64,000 nucleotides of DNA from Margaritispora aquatica (Eukaryota > Ascomycota > Leotiomycetes > Helotiales > Discinellaceae): positions 310,001 through 374,000 of the forward strand of contig VJWN01000006.1 of the NCBI GenBank assembly GCA_007644065.1, read 5' to 3'. The notes beneath the pieces were generated by a model. The model was not told the DNA's origin. It was given only the letters and a program-made list of their open reading frames with translations, and searched no databases. The position numbers and the translations under genes were made by a program. Positions 24,876-37,211 of the stretch are shown here, in pieces; the first letter of the stretch is position 1; each line of letters begins with the position of its first letter.

Positions 24876-25725
24876 TTACTTCGTCTCTGCTGCCAAGAAG
24901 CTATGTAGATGTTAGTATTGCAGCTGTAACGATGTGAGAGCTAGAACATACGAGATCAGATCGTTGCGGTCCTTGTCCTTCTTCAATCCACCGAAAGCCA
25001 TCTTTGTACCGGGAATGTACTTCTTTGGGTTCTCGAGGTACTCGAACTACATAATGTTAGAGAGTTGCCCTGCCTATCACAGTATTCCTAAAACTCACTA
25101 GAGTGTCATTGGTCCAGGTAATTCCCTTTGCCTTGTTGGCATCAGTGTATGAGAAACCCTCGACCTGACCAGTTTGACGACCGAACAATCCGTGCAAGTT
25201 AGGACCGATCTTGTTTCCCTCACCCTCACCGAGGGTGTGGCACTGTGCGCATCGTGTCTTGAAGAGGTTGGCACCCTTCTTAACGTCTCCTGTTGAGGCA
25301 TTTATTAGCATGCGGCTCGTCTATTTGCATATGATGAAATGAGGCGCCTGGCGCAAGCTGACGGCATAGATAGCCTTAAGGTGAACTGGTTTGAAATTTG
25401 GCAGATAAGATCGCTTCTTGATAGAAGTAGATTCGTTCCAGAGATTTAAGCTTGTGATGTAGAATTGAGCATATCGTAGGCTGTGCGATGGATAGTGCCA
25501 GGGGGCGAAGAGCAAGATGCTGCCCCTAACACCCTTCAACTTCCAGAAGCCAGGATAGTTTCAATTCCTCATCGCGCATCTTCTGCAATCGTCTCCAATC
25601 TCTCTCCCAAGTTTGAAGCCATTCCCCAATGTTTGCAGACTCAATGGCAAATACCCAGCCGGTGACGTGACCTCATCGCTCGCCCAACAGAGGGAAAAAC
25701 AATACGTACCCTCCTTGAATCCCAT
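24876..25725 (-). CDS. CYC1: Cytochrome c
   Basis: Exons 25725-25710, 25289-25099, 25046-24952 and 24900-24876 give 108 aa, the usual fungal length. Cytochrome c carries electrons from complex III to complex IV in the mitochondrial intermembrane space. The protein starts [21 protein letters not shown] binds haem covalently; the [13 protein letters not shown] block holds the axial Met ligand in an intact GTKM context; the C-terminus is FLAAETK. The first coding exon is only 16 nt (MGFKE plus one base) and the first intron is long (420 nt, G|GTACGT...CAACAG), while the other two introns are 50-55 nt. A long first intron right after the start is often a regulatory element in fungal genes, which is inference here. 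Confidence 0.97.
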
Positions 25726-26866
25726 ATTGACGATTAAAAGTGTGTATTGAAGGTGATGAAGAGGATGTAGAGTGTAGATGCTTCCGCTGTGATGAGGAAG
25801 AGTGTTTGAGACGTGTAGATAATTAGATGGTATGGAGAGGGAGAGATCAGAGGATGAGAGGAAAAAGATTTTGGCAGCTGGTTTTTGGCTTTTAGTGACA
25901 CCTTGATTTGGCGCTAGAAACTCACCAGCCACTGGGCCGGACCCGCTGTAAATATCGGGCAAATCCGGAGTCAGTGGATCAGCCAATCCGAGTTGGCTCA
26001 AAGGTCAAAGATTTCAGTAGTTCAGCCTCAGGTGGACCGGAGTCTTTTGTGATTTTCTGTCTTTCTAGCCTGGGGTTGTTAAATGTTGTGTGGCGTTCCA
26101 CCTGGGCATGTGGAAAAGGGATGGAATTATATTATGTAACACTTGGGAATCATATTATGACTTTTTCTTAGGTACTTTACATTTATTTACATTTACATAC
26201 ATTTACATACATTTACATACATTCACTCGGCTTACTGTCCCTAGGGATGTTATGTAGTGAGACAGATTGCGAGAATTTCATATTCCCTCATGCCAGATAT
26301 GTCGTCTGATTACTGTACTTCCTGTGCTGTAATGTGCGTACTTGCCATGAGTCGAGTCCAGTTAAGGAAAGTGCAGGATAATTCCGGAAAACTTGTCAAG
26401 ATCAGATCATTCGGTGCATTTGTCCATGGATTGAGCATGCAAGCGAGGGAGAAAGAGATCCGAGAAATCTTCCGGATATTGATTCTTTCTTGTACTGGGA
26501 AGAATGATCTTCCTCCCTGAGCTTGATTCTTGATTGATGATTGATGATATGAATGGAATTGACAAGAATGATCCAAAGAGGCTATTTCTATTACTTTGAA
26601 ATGTTTATACTAAATGTTTGTTTCCCAAAGAAAGTACTTCTGATTCTCTCCTCTCCCCCCTTGACTCCTCGCTCGCAAGTCGTCATAATGCTTTCAACCT
26701 TCCAGCCCCTTTCCGAACCTCGCTTCCCAACCTGCACAACCAGCTCTTCCCGTCCCCCGTAACAAAATCACTCCACTTGCAGCTTTCTTTCAACACCACT
26801 CTCAAGGTCAAGCTCAAGCTCCAGCAGTGAGCTCACTCACTCAGCACCTTAGCAAACAACCTCAAA
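25726..26866. other. Divergent intergenic region with short tandem repeat
   Basis: 1.1 kb separates the divergent cytochrome c gene and the mitochondrial membrane-protein gene, so both promoters lie here. Apart from the atttacatac repeat at 26181-26220 no specific element was recognised. Confidence 0.5.
26181..26220. repeat. 10-bp ATTTACATAC tandem repeat
   Basis: Three perfect units of atttacatac are preceded by one imperfect unit (atttatttac). They lie between two divergent genes for mitochondrial proteins. Confidence 0.9.
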
Positions 26867-27791
26867 ATGCCACCATCTACAATCCCCCGCTTCCTGCTCC
26901 CCCAGAGCTCCTCACTCTGGCGCAATCGTCTCCTCCTCTCGAAACCTTCCACCACCGCTCAATCCACAGTGCGACATGTATCACACATCAAGAAACCCAG
27001 CCGCGCTCCGCCTCCGGCGGCAGCTGGAGCAAGCAAACCAAAACCCAAAGGACCCCTCGTACTGGAGAAGCCGGCAAAGTTCAACCCACCTTCGCACGGG
27101 CAGAGACTGAGGAAAGAGGCGCCGAGGTACCCGGGTCCAATGCTCAGCGCTGAGGAGAAGGCGAGGCAGGCGACGAAGAAGTATCCCAATATGATGCCCG
27201 CACCAGATACGCTCATGGGGAAATTCATTAGGAGTCGGAGCATACATCTCTGGATTTCATTGGTATGTCCCTCCTTGCTAAAGTCGGCTGCAATGGCGAT
27301 TCAGAGAAGAAAGATGAACTAACCATATAAAGTCTACCCTCTTCTCCCTCGCTGTCTTCGTCTGGACCACGAATCTCAAGCGCACCTCGCCATTCACAGA
27401 CATGCTCCCCACGTGGAATGCCTTTTTCTCAAATCCAATCATATCGACTAGACAATTCTGGGATGTTGTGAAGATGACGCAGGAGCACATTGGAGCCGAG
27501 ACAGCGGAGAAAAGACGCAGGAGAGTTGACGATGTGGCGAAGAGGAGCGCGTATAGGAAGGCGCATGGTCTGGATAAGGATGAGGGCTTTGGTGGCTGGA
27601 CTGCGAAGAGTGATGATCAATTGCTGGGGCCGGGAATTCCAATTGGGGATATGAGTGCGGTCGCGGGTGAGGGTGCCGGAGCAAGTGTGCCTGCTGGGAG
27701 TGTGGCAGAGGGCGGTTCTGGAGCTGAGGAAGAGCAAGCACCTGTGAGGAGAGAGAGGAGGCCAATTAAGAAATGGTTGGGAATTTGGTAG
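26867..27791 (+). CDS. Uncharacterised mitochondrial single-pass membrane protein
   Basis: Exons 26867-27262 and 27333-27791 give 284 aa; the 70-nt intron is GTATGT...ACTAACCATATAAAG with a textbook branch site. The N-terminus is rich in Arg/Ser/Leu and free of acids over about 60 residues (RFLLPQSSSLWRNRLLLS), a typical mitochondrial presequence. A Pro/Ala/Lys linker and PRYPGPMLSAEEKARQATKK follow. One membrane helix is formed across the exon join (LWISLSTLFSLAVFVWTT), then LPTWNAFFSNPIISTRQFWD, a Lys/Arg-rich helix (AEKRRRRVDDVAKRSAY) and a Gly/Ala/Glu-rich tail ending RRPIKKWLGIW. I infer an inner-membrane protein facing matrix or intermembrane space. I cannot assign a named family with confidence. 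Confidence 0.78.
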
Positions 27792-27933
27792 ATTGGTCGG
27801 TTGATAGAGTGATACCCGATACGACATTGCAAGGACATGAGAACCGATTATTAAGTGGTAGAAGGACAAAAGACGATGCAATGGGTATCTTGTATTATTA
27901 AACATGTACAAAAACGCTGCACATATTGTACAA

Positions 27934-29089
27934 CTAGCCCAACTCAACAGCATCAAGCCCATCTAATACCTCCTCCGCGACACCACCATGCTCAAGCACT
28001 TTCTGAATCATAGCTGCAATCAACTTCCTCTTTGCACCTCCTCTCGGTGGCTGCCACACACCTTCCTCCACCATCGTCTCCCTCTGACTTGCAGCCTGCT
28101 CTGTAGTCGAAGCCGTGCCTCCAGTCGCCGTATTCAGCGTATTCGGTAACCCAGCCGGTGTCAACCTGGACGGTGGATCAATGGTTCTCACAGCCAGTAA
28201 TCTCAAATCCCGAACTTTCCCTTCTCCATCTGTGACCATGGCATCTTTGCCCTGGACTCTCTCGCCTACAGAGACAGCGAGCACTACTTCCGCAACGGCG
28301 AGCTCCTCTTTGCTTGGGTCGAAAATAACGCTATCCTTGACTGCCATGACGAGTAACGTGATTGGTGGCCGAGTTAGTGAATTCTGAGGGTACACAAATA
28401 CAGAGGCTTCCCAATCGTCGTCGAATAATGGATCTTCGTCTCCTTCCGACTTTAACCTTGGTAAGCGAGTCGCGAGCAGAGCCAGATGCGTGGTGAGTGA
28501 GAGGAGCGGTAATGGGTAAGAGAGTGGTTGTGAGAGCAGTAAGATCTAAGATATTATTAGCATGGTTGAAAGTAGAGTCCATGGTGTGGTGTTGTGAGAT
28601 CCATCTTACATCCAGATAAATCTTCCAATGAAACCTCGAATTGATCCACAACCTCTGTGTGAACTCTCCATCCGCCAACAACGCCTCACTCAGCAACGCG
28701 GCCAAGAACACAGGCATCGAGTCATCGTCCCTAAATCCAGGAATCTCGACATTGACATCAACCCACTCATTCAGTCCCTTCAATTTCCCTTCCTCTCCTC
28801 CAACATCAACGTCCATTCCCCGCCCGTCCTCACCATCAACGACCTGGTAATTCCTCCTCGACCTTTCGACCTCCGCCTTAATCCCCACGATCGCCTCCGT
28901 GCCATCAGCAAAGCAGATACGCGCACTACCGTTCGTACCAGGCAGGATATCGGTTTCTGCAACCAGCGGACGGAATTGTGTTGCACTGCGCCCGTCTGGT
29001 CGAATCGGTGGCGTGAGCGAGAGGGAGGAGTGGAGATAGGAAAGCTCAGCGGGTGACAGCAGCACTTGTTGCGTTGCTGAGGGCGCCAT
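27934..29089 (-). CDS. RRP42: Exosome subunit RRP42 (RNase PH-like ring)
   Basis: Exons 29089-28610 and 28545-27934 give 363 aa. RRP42 (EXOSC7) is one of six catalytically inactive RNase PH-fold subunits forming the ring of the RNA exosome, which processes and degrades RNA 3'-5' in nucleus and cytoplasm. Signature sequence at the N-terminus: LSPAELSYLHSSLSLTPPIR, PDGRSATQFRPL and ETDILPGTNGSARICFADGT, followed by IVGIKAEVE. The second exon continues ILLLSQPLSYPLPLLSLTTH and contains the C-terminal ring strands (PITLLVMAVKDSVIFDPSKE). The intron is 64 nt with a phase 0 join (LD|ILLL). The 3' end is only 142 bp from the converging mitochondrial membrane-protein gene. Confidence 0.95.
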
Positions 29090-29981
29090 TGTGTAGATTT
29101 GTGGGCTGGGCCAGTGTGTTGGTGGGATGGAGGGGCAGAGGAGGGAAATATTTACGAGAGCTTCATTTTTGTCAAACGAGGCTGTCGCAAGGCTGAGATG
29201 TGGCTGTTGGTGCCAAGCTCTTGCGACTGTGTTTTGTGATTGGTTCAGATGGGGCTGTCGGTGCAAGCTCCACCTATTGGCCCAATTCCTCTGAACTTCT
29301 TCATCTTCCATGTAGTTTCTACGAGAAGCTGCATTTGAACCATATCGTGCTATCTCTAGAACTGAAAGTTTTCGAAAGTTCGAAATAATCAAGTTCTTTG
29401 AATTCCTTTGCGATGGCAGTATCTCTGTTTCTCTGCTCTTGCCAAATGCTTCTTGTCAATATTGCTTCAAATTGGCACATGCACGGCATCAACCACCAAC
29501 TTCGAGTTAGCAAGGCAATTCGATATATCCCACCTTATTTGGCTTGAACTGGAATATCGGAGCGCTTCTATATTCCTATCGTATGACTCGGGCTGAATGA
29601 GACAGAGCTACCGGTTACTTTACAAAGCATTCTCGTAGCTCGGATGAACGTTAGGCCAAAAAGTCGCCGAGACGAAATATGGCTTGAGAGCAAGTTGTGT
29701 ATAAAGTGTGGCTCGACGAAATTATATGGAATAGACACACCAAGACATTATCTCAATTCACTTTCATTCAATCAAGCAAGCTTCCCGCCGACCTTTGTAT
29801 TCTCTCATTTCTACTGGCGTTACATTACAGCTAAGAAGTTGTCTCAATAGCTCTCGGTTAGTGGTTTCTTCTTAGCGAGCAGCGAGATGATGGCTATGTG
29901 AACCTTTTCAAGTAACACGATCATAACTCCCACTTTCTAGTTCTCATACATATTTCAACTCCAATCAGCCCTATCACCAAG
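29090..29981. promoter_or_regulatory. Divergent promoter region RRP42 / SDR gene
   Basis: 892 bp lie between the start codons of two divergent genes. A near-direct repeat, ctgtcgcaaggctgagatgt versus ctgtcggtgcaagctc, and two copies of tgtggctgttggtgc/tggggctgtcggtgc occur around 29180-29270. No known site was recognised. Confidence 0.45.
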
Positions 29982-31333
29982 ATGCTGAGAGCATTTTACA
30001 ACAACAAAATCCTTCTCCCTTCACTTCCTCCACCAGGTTCTTTCACAGGAAAGACCGTAATTGTCACAGGCGCTACAGGTGGTATTGGTTTCGAAGCAGC
30101 AAAACACTTTATCAATCTCGATGCTTCGAGCGTAATCATCACTGCACGTACAGCAGCTAAAGGCGAGGCTGCCAAATCCGCGATCGAGTCACAGACTGGC
30201 ACTGTTGGCAAAGGAATCGTGAAGGTGATGGAGTTGGACATGAGTACTTTTGAGTCGACCAAAATTTTCGCTGATAAAGTCAAAAAAGAGCTGAGCAGTA
30301 TCGATGTTGTGGTACTGAATGCTGGGATGCTCTCCACGAGTCACCATATCGGTGAAGAGGGGTACGAACAGTCGATCGAGGTCAACACGTTGAGCAGCGC
30401 ATTACTTGGTATTCTCTTACTGCCATGGATGGAGATCGCTGGGAAGAGCAAGGCCCATCTAGTCTTCGTGACGAGTGGGTTGCACAGAGGTATGATTTCA
30501 TGATTGCATTTTGGATTCTTTTCGCTGCTGGAATTTTTTGCAAGCTTTGCATGGTCTAATGAAAGAAGGTGTCAAGATCGCTCCACCAAAATGGCCACAA
30601 ACCGATGTCCTTAATTATTTCAACGACCCGAATAATTGGCCTGCAGATGGCATGTACCCCACTAATAAGCTCTTGGAGCAGTACTGTGTCAACGAAATTG
30701 CAAAACTAGCCGTCAAGCCTGATGGGACGTTAGTGACCCTTACTCAATCATCAGTACTCCCATGTCACACCTACTAACAACTGAGCAGCACCAAAGTGAC
30801 AGTCACGCCAATGTGTCCTGGTACGTTCCTTTCACACCACATATATCGAGATCTAGATATTGACAGCGAGACGCGACAGGCATGGTACGATCCGATCTTG
30901 CGCGTGAATACAAAACCAACGTCCTCATGTCAATGTTGGTTGACGCATTCATGATGATCATGAGCAAGACCACCGAGGCTGGCGCGAGATCTTACCTGCT
31001 TGCTGCACTCGAGAGCGAGAACGGGAAGTACTGCACGCATTATCAGTCTTTTGCTGATTATGAGAAGTGAGTCCTACCCTCTATTTTTGCAATTTTACAC
31101 TTAGTGGAATATGTCTAGCGTTAATGTGGGGACTTTGTGCTTGATATCTCTGTAGTGCGCGGTATCGAGATGGGTTATGCCAAAGATTGACTAACGCGAT
31201 ATACAGAGCGGTACAACATAATGTCCTTGGGCCTGAGGGTCAGAAGATGCAAGCGCAGGTTTGGAGGGAAGTCGTTACTGCCCTGAGTGCGAAGATCTCG
31301 GAGGTGAAGAGTATCGTTGGGGAGATAGCTTGA
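29982..31333 (+). CDS. Short-chain dehydrogenase/reductase (SDR)
   Basis: Exons 29982-30489, 30545-30728, 30789-30820, 30880-31066 and 31207-31333 give 345 aa. This is a classical-type SDR that oxidises or reduces a carbonyl/alcohol with NAD(P). It shows the Rossmann motif VIVTGATGGIG, an acidic DMS loop, LNAG in place of NNAG, the catalytic Ser in FVTSGLHR and the active-site YPTNK (YxxxK). PMCPGMVRSDLA after the active site is the conserved Pro-Gly loop, assembled across a 32-nt exon. The layout resembles fungal retinol-dehydrogenase-like SDRs; the substrate cannot be inferred. The second acceptor (30544, CAAG) is the least certain splice site: GAAAG 24 nt downstream is also in frame and would shorten the protein by eight residues. 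Confidence 0.85.
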
Positions 31334-31813
31334 AGTTAGCTGTAATGAGAAGTGGTCATACCAAGCAGCTTGGGAAGTTTTATTTTTTTTCATTTGGAGT
31401 TGGAGTTGGGAAGCGAGTTGCGAGCATTTTTCAATAGACGGAACTCTTCAGGAGGCAAAGTGACAGTCCTAGAACTACAGAATGCATAATTATAGAGTAA
31501 ATATACTTTGTGTTGCATATCATCCATCCTAATAGTATTATTCTGGTTTGCTATCATGTTCTGTGTATTAAATTGTGCTAAGCTTCTTCTAATTTCTGAT
31601 ACGACAGGTTTATGGGAATTCTCATGACCGAAAAGTGCCTCATGGATTCTTCATTTTATCTTCGGGCAATAATGCTCTTTCTTATTCATAACATGTTGAC
31701 AATCATTACTCCACATACTCCAGGCGTGATTTGCAAAGGATATTGCAACTTTGAGCCACCCATGCCTGCTCCCCTTCCCAACACCGACAATGCATAGCCA
31801 TCTTCCAGCCAAT
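31334..31813. other. Intergenic between converging genes
   Basis: 480 AT-rich bases hold the 3' UTRs of the SDR gene and RFC5. Nothing else was seen. Confidence 0.5.
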
Positions 31814-32974
31814 CTAGAAACCAATGCTCATATCATACTCCTCGCAAATGCGCATGAACTTCGCCACAAAAGCCTCCAGGTGAAAGATAACCTTGGTGCC
31901 CATGCGTATCCTGTGTTCGAAGAATGCACTCCATTTGATGACGTCGGCTTTGATTGCGTCATCTACTAGAGGCACTAGCTTGAAGGTGAGCGTCTTGATG
32001 ATGGTGGTCGGTGGTATGCAATGTGTGAGGAGATCGTAGAGCTTTGCCCGCACTTTCAAGATACATGCTGGTGTGTGCTCCTCTGTGATTTCTTTGGCGA
32101 TGACACTCAGGAGTGCGTCCCAATCTGGAGGTGGGATGGGCGTTGTGTCTGTGATTTTGTCGCTGGGTCTTGTTAGTTTAGACATCCGGACAGAATATTT
32201 GGTAGAACGTACTTCTGTGCGTGCACCGCCTCAAACATCAACAACGCCCTCCTCAAATTCCTTCCACTCTCCCTCGCAATCCTCTCATTCAACCCCTTGC
32301 TCACTGCCCACCCCTCCTTCTTCCCACTCTTCGCAAGCACATCACAAATCTCAACCTCACTTGGAGCCGGCACCCTAACCAGCAGCGTCCGACTCCTAAT
32401 CGGAGCAATGATATTCGCCGTGCTATTCGCCAACAGAATAAGCCTCAAATTCGGACTATATTTCTCCATCGTCCGTCTCAGCGCTGCTTGTGCATCTCGC
32501 GTTAGGTGGTCCGCCTCGTTGATCACCACGACCTTGAAGCGTTGCTTCGCGTTAGCATCGACTTGCTGTGTCTGCGCCACCTCTTTGAGCAGGTCCTGCA
32601 CCACCACGCGGTCGTAGTTGCCGACATCTGAGGGTGTGATCTCGAGGTGGTAGATGGATGCTACGATGTTGAACTCGAGCTTGCGGTTTGAGGTTGTTTG
32701 GAAGACTCGCGAGTCGATCTTGATTTTCTCTACACCGGGCCCGAATAACTCTTTCAAAGTTGCAACGATCCGTGTCTTTTTGCCAGCGCCGGAGGGCCCG
32801 TATACGAGCAGATGAGGGAAGTCGCCGGATTGTGCCTGTGGTAGTGGGTGAGTTTGTGCTAAGGGCAGGGCAGAAGAAGGGACTTACGAGCGAGCGGAGG
32901 CGTTCGGAGAGGTCATGGTGGTAGGATAATTGATCAAGAGTTCGCGGACGGTGTTTATCGACAAGGAGAGCCAT
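31814..32974 (-). CDS. RFC5: Replication factor C subunit 5 (human RFC3 type)
   Basis: Exons 32974-32888, 32835-32213 and 32168-31814 give 354 aa, identical in length to yeast Rfc5. It is a clamp-loader subunit that opens PCNA and loads it at primer ends; it also serves in the Rad24, Elg1 and Ctf18 variants. It starts MALLVDKHRPRTLDQLSYH (box II) and has a modified Walker A, GPSGAGKKT, and NEADHLT in place of DEAD, both typical of this subunit, which has lost normal ATP hydrolysis. STANIIAPIRSRTLLVRVPA matches the RFC-box region with the SRC-like motif (here IRSR). The helical C-terminal collar domain follows in exon 3. Introns are 44-52 nt and in phase with the frame. Confidence 0.95.
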
Positions 32975-33646
32975 TGGGAAGCTGTGAAGTGTGGTAAGTG
33001 AGTGAGTGAGTTGTGTTGTGGTTTGGTCAAAGAAAAGTTCAGAAACGACGTTTGGGAGAAGACGCGATGATGTGGGACGTGTTGATATCGCGTTGAGTGG
33101 AAATATCACATGACCTAGTTGCAATCTCAATGCACCTCATTCCATTTCAATTTTCTACCTACTTTACTTCACTTCTTTGCTTGATTTGAGTGTATATCGA
33201 TAATTTAATCAACTTCATTTCTAAAATTCTCGTGTTTGAGATCGCAATGGGCATCTTGCATTGCTCAAATTCGAAAGTGGTAAGCTACATACGATTTCAG
33301 GTACTGCCCTTGAATGAAGGTGAATTAGATCGGAAACACCAGGTAAATCAAAGTGCTGAGAATGGTTGATCATTTTCACTTTCATGACTCTGTTTCAGAA
33401 AATCGGACCGAACGAAGTTACATTTCAACCAACATAAAAACCAAGTTATTAATCTCATTGACATAATTGATCAATATTTTACATTCTATAGACATAACAT
33501 GAAGTGGCATCATATAGTCGCTAGTGCTGATAATCCAAAGCCCCAAACGCCTCGCTGAAAGTACAACATGTCCCATCATCATCTCATATATGTTAACCAG
33601 CTTATCTCATCGAAGCCAAGAATCCCATTCGCTCACGGACTTGACC
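32975..33646. other. Intergenic, no supported gene
   Basis: 672 bp hold the RFC5 promoter and the 3' UTR of the MFS transporter gene. AT-rich, nothing else seen. Confidence 0.5.
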
Positions 33647-35565
33647 TCACTTTCCAGCCGTAGGACTGAACTTGCTCATGCCCCTAATCTTCGCTCCATA
33701 AATGAAGAACAACACCGGTGCCGGAATCATCGCCACACACAAGAAAGCCAGTAAGCTCGTCGCCCATGCCACACCAAGCGTATGATACATGGCCGTAGCG
33801 AACAGCGGAAATCCAGCTCCAGCAAAGGATCGCAGAAACGTGTTCGCAGCAATTGCCGAATTAGCATGCCACATGTATACATCAATGATGTAGTTGAGCC
33901 CCTGCAAGAAAATCATCAAGATTCCCCATCCGATCGGGATGCCGCTAATGACCTGCGGGACCCAAGAGATGTTTGGCGAGGATGTCCACGCAAACCAAAA
34001 CAGACCGATGGGCAGAAGGATAGCGCCGAGGATCATGGGCGGGAGTCGCTCTTCTGGAATGACCTTGCCGTGCTTCTCCAGCTTTCGTGCAAATCGCGTC
34101 TTAGTAACAATGGTGATGGTGATGGCGCCGAACACGACACCGATCAAGATGCCAATGAAAGGGAGCGCACCGAGGCCTTGCGACCAGCCTCGTTCTTCTT
34201 GGAAGGAGATCGGGTAGGCTTCGAAGAATAGGTAGAGAATGCCGTAGATGAGTGCCATGTAGATGGTGAGGAGGAAGAGAATTGGCTCGCGGAACAGCAT
34301 GATGATCGGGCGGAGGAGGTAGGTGTTGACGATCGAGTGAATATCTAGTTCAACTGTGTCGAGCTTGGAGTGGATTGCCCAACTTTTAGTTTCAAATCTG
34401 ATCTTCTTTGCCCGATTCTGTAGGATTTTTGCTGCTGAAGTTTCGGGGACCAAGAATAATCCAACTGTGCCGAAGAAGGCGGCCACTATCTAATTGTTAG
34501 CATCTTGGTCAAAGGCTGGTTGAAACTACAGCTGCGAGATAGTTTGCCGAGGGAACACTGGATTGTGGAAGAAATTCGCTTACTGATTAGAGTGATCCAA
34601 GCCGTCCAACGCCAGCCAAGATAGGACTCAGTGATGAAACCACCCATAATAGGACCAGCAATCTATTATGATTATTAGCATCATTCGTCTATAAAAAGGA
34701 GAATGTTGACTCACAGGTCCAATAAATGTAGCTCCAGCAAATACACAAATGGCAACTCCTCGGTCAACAGGACCAAAGATATCCGCCAAAGCACCACCAA
34801 CAATTCCCAATGGCGCACTCGCAAATACACCTCCAAAGAATCGACATAGCATGATGGTCTCCAAGTTTTGTGCTACAGCAACTGGAATTTGAAAGATAGC
34901 GAAGAGAAAGTAGCCAATGAATAGTGGTGTCTTGCGGCCGAATAATTCAGAACCTGGTCCCCAGATCTATAAGTAAATCATATTAGCATTAATTATTGTC
35001 TATAAACATACAGACTTGAGTAGCAGGCACATACCATTGGACCAACCGCAAAACCAAGTACAAACAACGATGTCCCAAGCGTAGCAACCTCAGTCGACAC
35101 ACCATACAACTCAGCAACAGGCATCGTCGCATTACTGAAGACCGAAGAAGCAAATGTGACGCAAAAGGTCATCAAGCCCATCGCAATTGTAATCCGCCAC
35201 CTTTTAAACGCAGGCCAATTCATGGGATTTCCTGGATCGTCAGGTCCATCGAACTCGACTAGATTTGGATCCTTCTTCTCCTTTTCCTCATCTTTCTTTT
35301 CCCCGGTTGCTGGATCATCAGGCTGAACTTCTCCTTTCTCTAAATCCTTATCCACAGCACTCGAAGAGTCACTCTTGGTAGGTGTATCTGCTTCAGTGTC
35401 ATATTTCTCATCAAATTGCCGCGTCTGTGCCTGTGAACTTTCTGGCTGGGTAGCATTGGTGTTTCTCTCGGTAAGAGTCGCCATAGGGTACGTGGTGATA
35501 ATGTTCTCGACGCTGTTGGACCGTGTTGGGACTTGTGTCCGGTCTGTCTCGTAAGAGTCGCGCAT
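33647..35565 (-). CDS. MFS multidrug/polyamine-type transporter (DHA1)
   Basis: Exons 35565-35035, 34966-34715, 34662-34584 and 34485-33647 give 566 aa with about 12 membrane helices. It belongs to the drug:H+ antiporter-1 group of fungal plasma-membrane exporters (TPO/FLR1-like). A long hydrophilic acidic N-terminus (about 125 residues, with GEKKDEEKEKKDPNLVEFDG) is followed by DDPGNPMNWPAFKRW, the DHA1 entry motif. Then come GPMIWGPGSELFGRK (motif A region, formed across exon 1/2), LCRFFGGVFASAPLGIVGGA (motif C-like) and GPIMGGFITESYLGWRW (motif B/C region). Exon 4 holds helices 6-12. The substrate cannot be inferred. Splice donors are GTATGT, GTGAGT and GTAAGC; the last acceptor (GATAG|TG) forms an ATG codon across the join. 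Confidence 0.92.
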
Positions 35566-37211
35566 CTTGAATGAAGGGTATCACTTCCTTATCAACGACG
35601 AGCCCTAATTCCCAGCAAAGAAGCGGATCATATATCGACAAGGTACTACTACTACCCCTCTAAAAATTGGAGATGTTGCTTGGAAGTGGATGAAGTGGAG
35701 CAATACTTCAAACTGTTGTAAGAGAAATGTAAAGCAAAGCTTTTATATGAAAATGAAGAAGACTTAGTACGAAAGAAAAGAAAATCTTGGTATACTATAT
35801 CAATTCACCAACCTTTAACTTAGCCTGTGGACAAAAGTAATGTGCGATCAAACCAGCCCGATCTCTAAGCAAAACACCCTTTCAACCACTTAGGGCATGC
35901 TGATCAGAAGGGAGTTGGGAGAACAATTTCGAACATGACGTCTAAAATCCGTGTGCTTAGTGCGTAAACGCCACTCCACACTCCACAACTGGTGGACGTA
36001 TCCAAGGGGAGCTGAGGATGTTCGCGCTCTCGCGCTTGTCGAATCTTAAATCCAAACACCGAAGTACGAGGATAGGAAGAGAGAAACGCGATTCCGTTCA
36101 AGTGCCGGTTAACCGGCAATATAGATCTTGGCCCGCTTGTGCTGGAAGCATGGAATGTGTCTCGAGAGACACTTCGTCGCAAATTGTTCTCATGCCTATC
36201 AAACCCGCTTCATACTGGTATCTGATCTCTGTTTCCACAATAGTGTTCGGCCGAAGAGCTGTCGTCTGAAAACAAAGAAACATTGGGCAACATCAAAGTG
36301 ACAAAGAATGTACGGATACGGAGTACGAACGAAAGTGCTGGTGGGGTGGAGTACGGAGTTAAAGATCTGAATTTCTAAACACGGGAGATCGACACATGAC
36401 GTTGTCTATTGTCCTCCATCTCTTCTTTGGCAGGGCCCTTGTCCTCGAGAGAAACACCACCAAGTGGTTACTCATTGATTAGCAATTCGGACTTGGTAAC
36501 CAGCGCGAAGAGCGATTTCGCGAAAGACTTAGCAGCCGACTAAACATTATTTCTTGGGTATTTAATATCCCTGCAATACTCGTGTATCCACACCACCCTT
36601 CCTATGATGAGCGACGGAAGTGGCGTTTCTAGAACCATTGCCCAGCGTTCTCGTTGGGATTTGTACGGTTCCTTGCTGTGTGTGGTTGAGACAAGCTTTC
36701 TGTGGTTGAAGAATCTCCACGAGTATTACGATGGAGAATTTGAGCATGGATTGATTGTCTTGTCTTTGGGAGACTCTGGCAGAGACCATCACACAGTAAC
36801 ATGGAGTTGCATGTGGAGCCCATGGCAGTGTATGTTTGAAGTCCGAAGTCTTCAAGATGTCAAAATCACTCTATATCATACACTTAAATACTTCCACCAA
36901 CTAAAAATGTGTGAGAGCAAGTATATGTGAAGGATAGTTTCTAATTGCCATTGTCGATGCTATCGTTGTTTAGCAACGTATGCCCACTGCCGGAGATTGC
37001 ACACCTTCAACTCTCGTTGATGCAAACAAGTATTGGACATTTATTTTACAGTCTCTTGAATATCTGGATTTAACAGCCAGTGAGATCACCTCGAGATACT
37101 GCCTTGAATAATCCTAGGGCATCGTTGCCGAAGCTCCTAAATCATCGTTGAGACAAAGGGTGGTGACCAACCCAGTAACGTCAAGTCTGGTGCATCGGAT
37201 GATGCTCCACC
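35566..37211. other. 1.6-kb intergenic region, no supported gene
   Basis: Between the MFS gene start and the 3' end of the AIR-like gene. Open frames of about 100 codons occur on both strands near 36560-36930, but they overlap each other and lack recognisable motifs. The first part should include the MFS promoter. Confidence 0.5.

Noticed and set aside
28331..29392. 353-codon frame starting upstream of RRP42
   Set aside because: The frame merely reads through the 5' leader; RRP42 starts at the ATG at 29089 and its intron begins at 28609, so the ends of the frame are not coding.
36604..36930. 108-codon frame between the MFS and AIR-like genes
   Set aside because: Overlapped by frames on the other strand of similar length, with no recognisable motif or splice partners.
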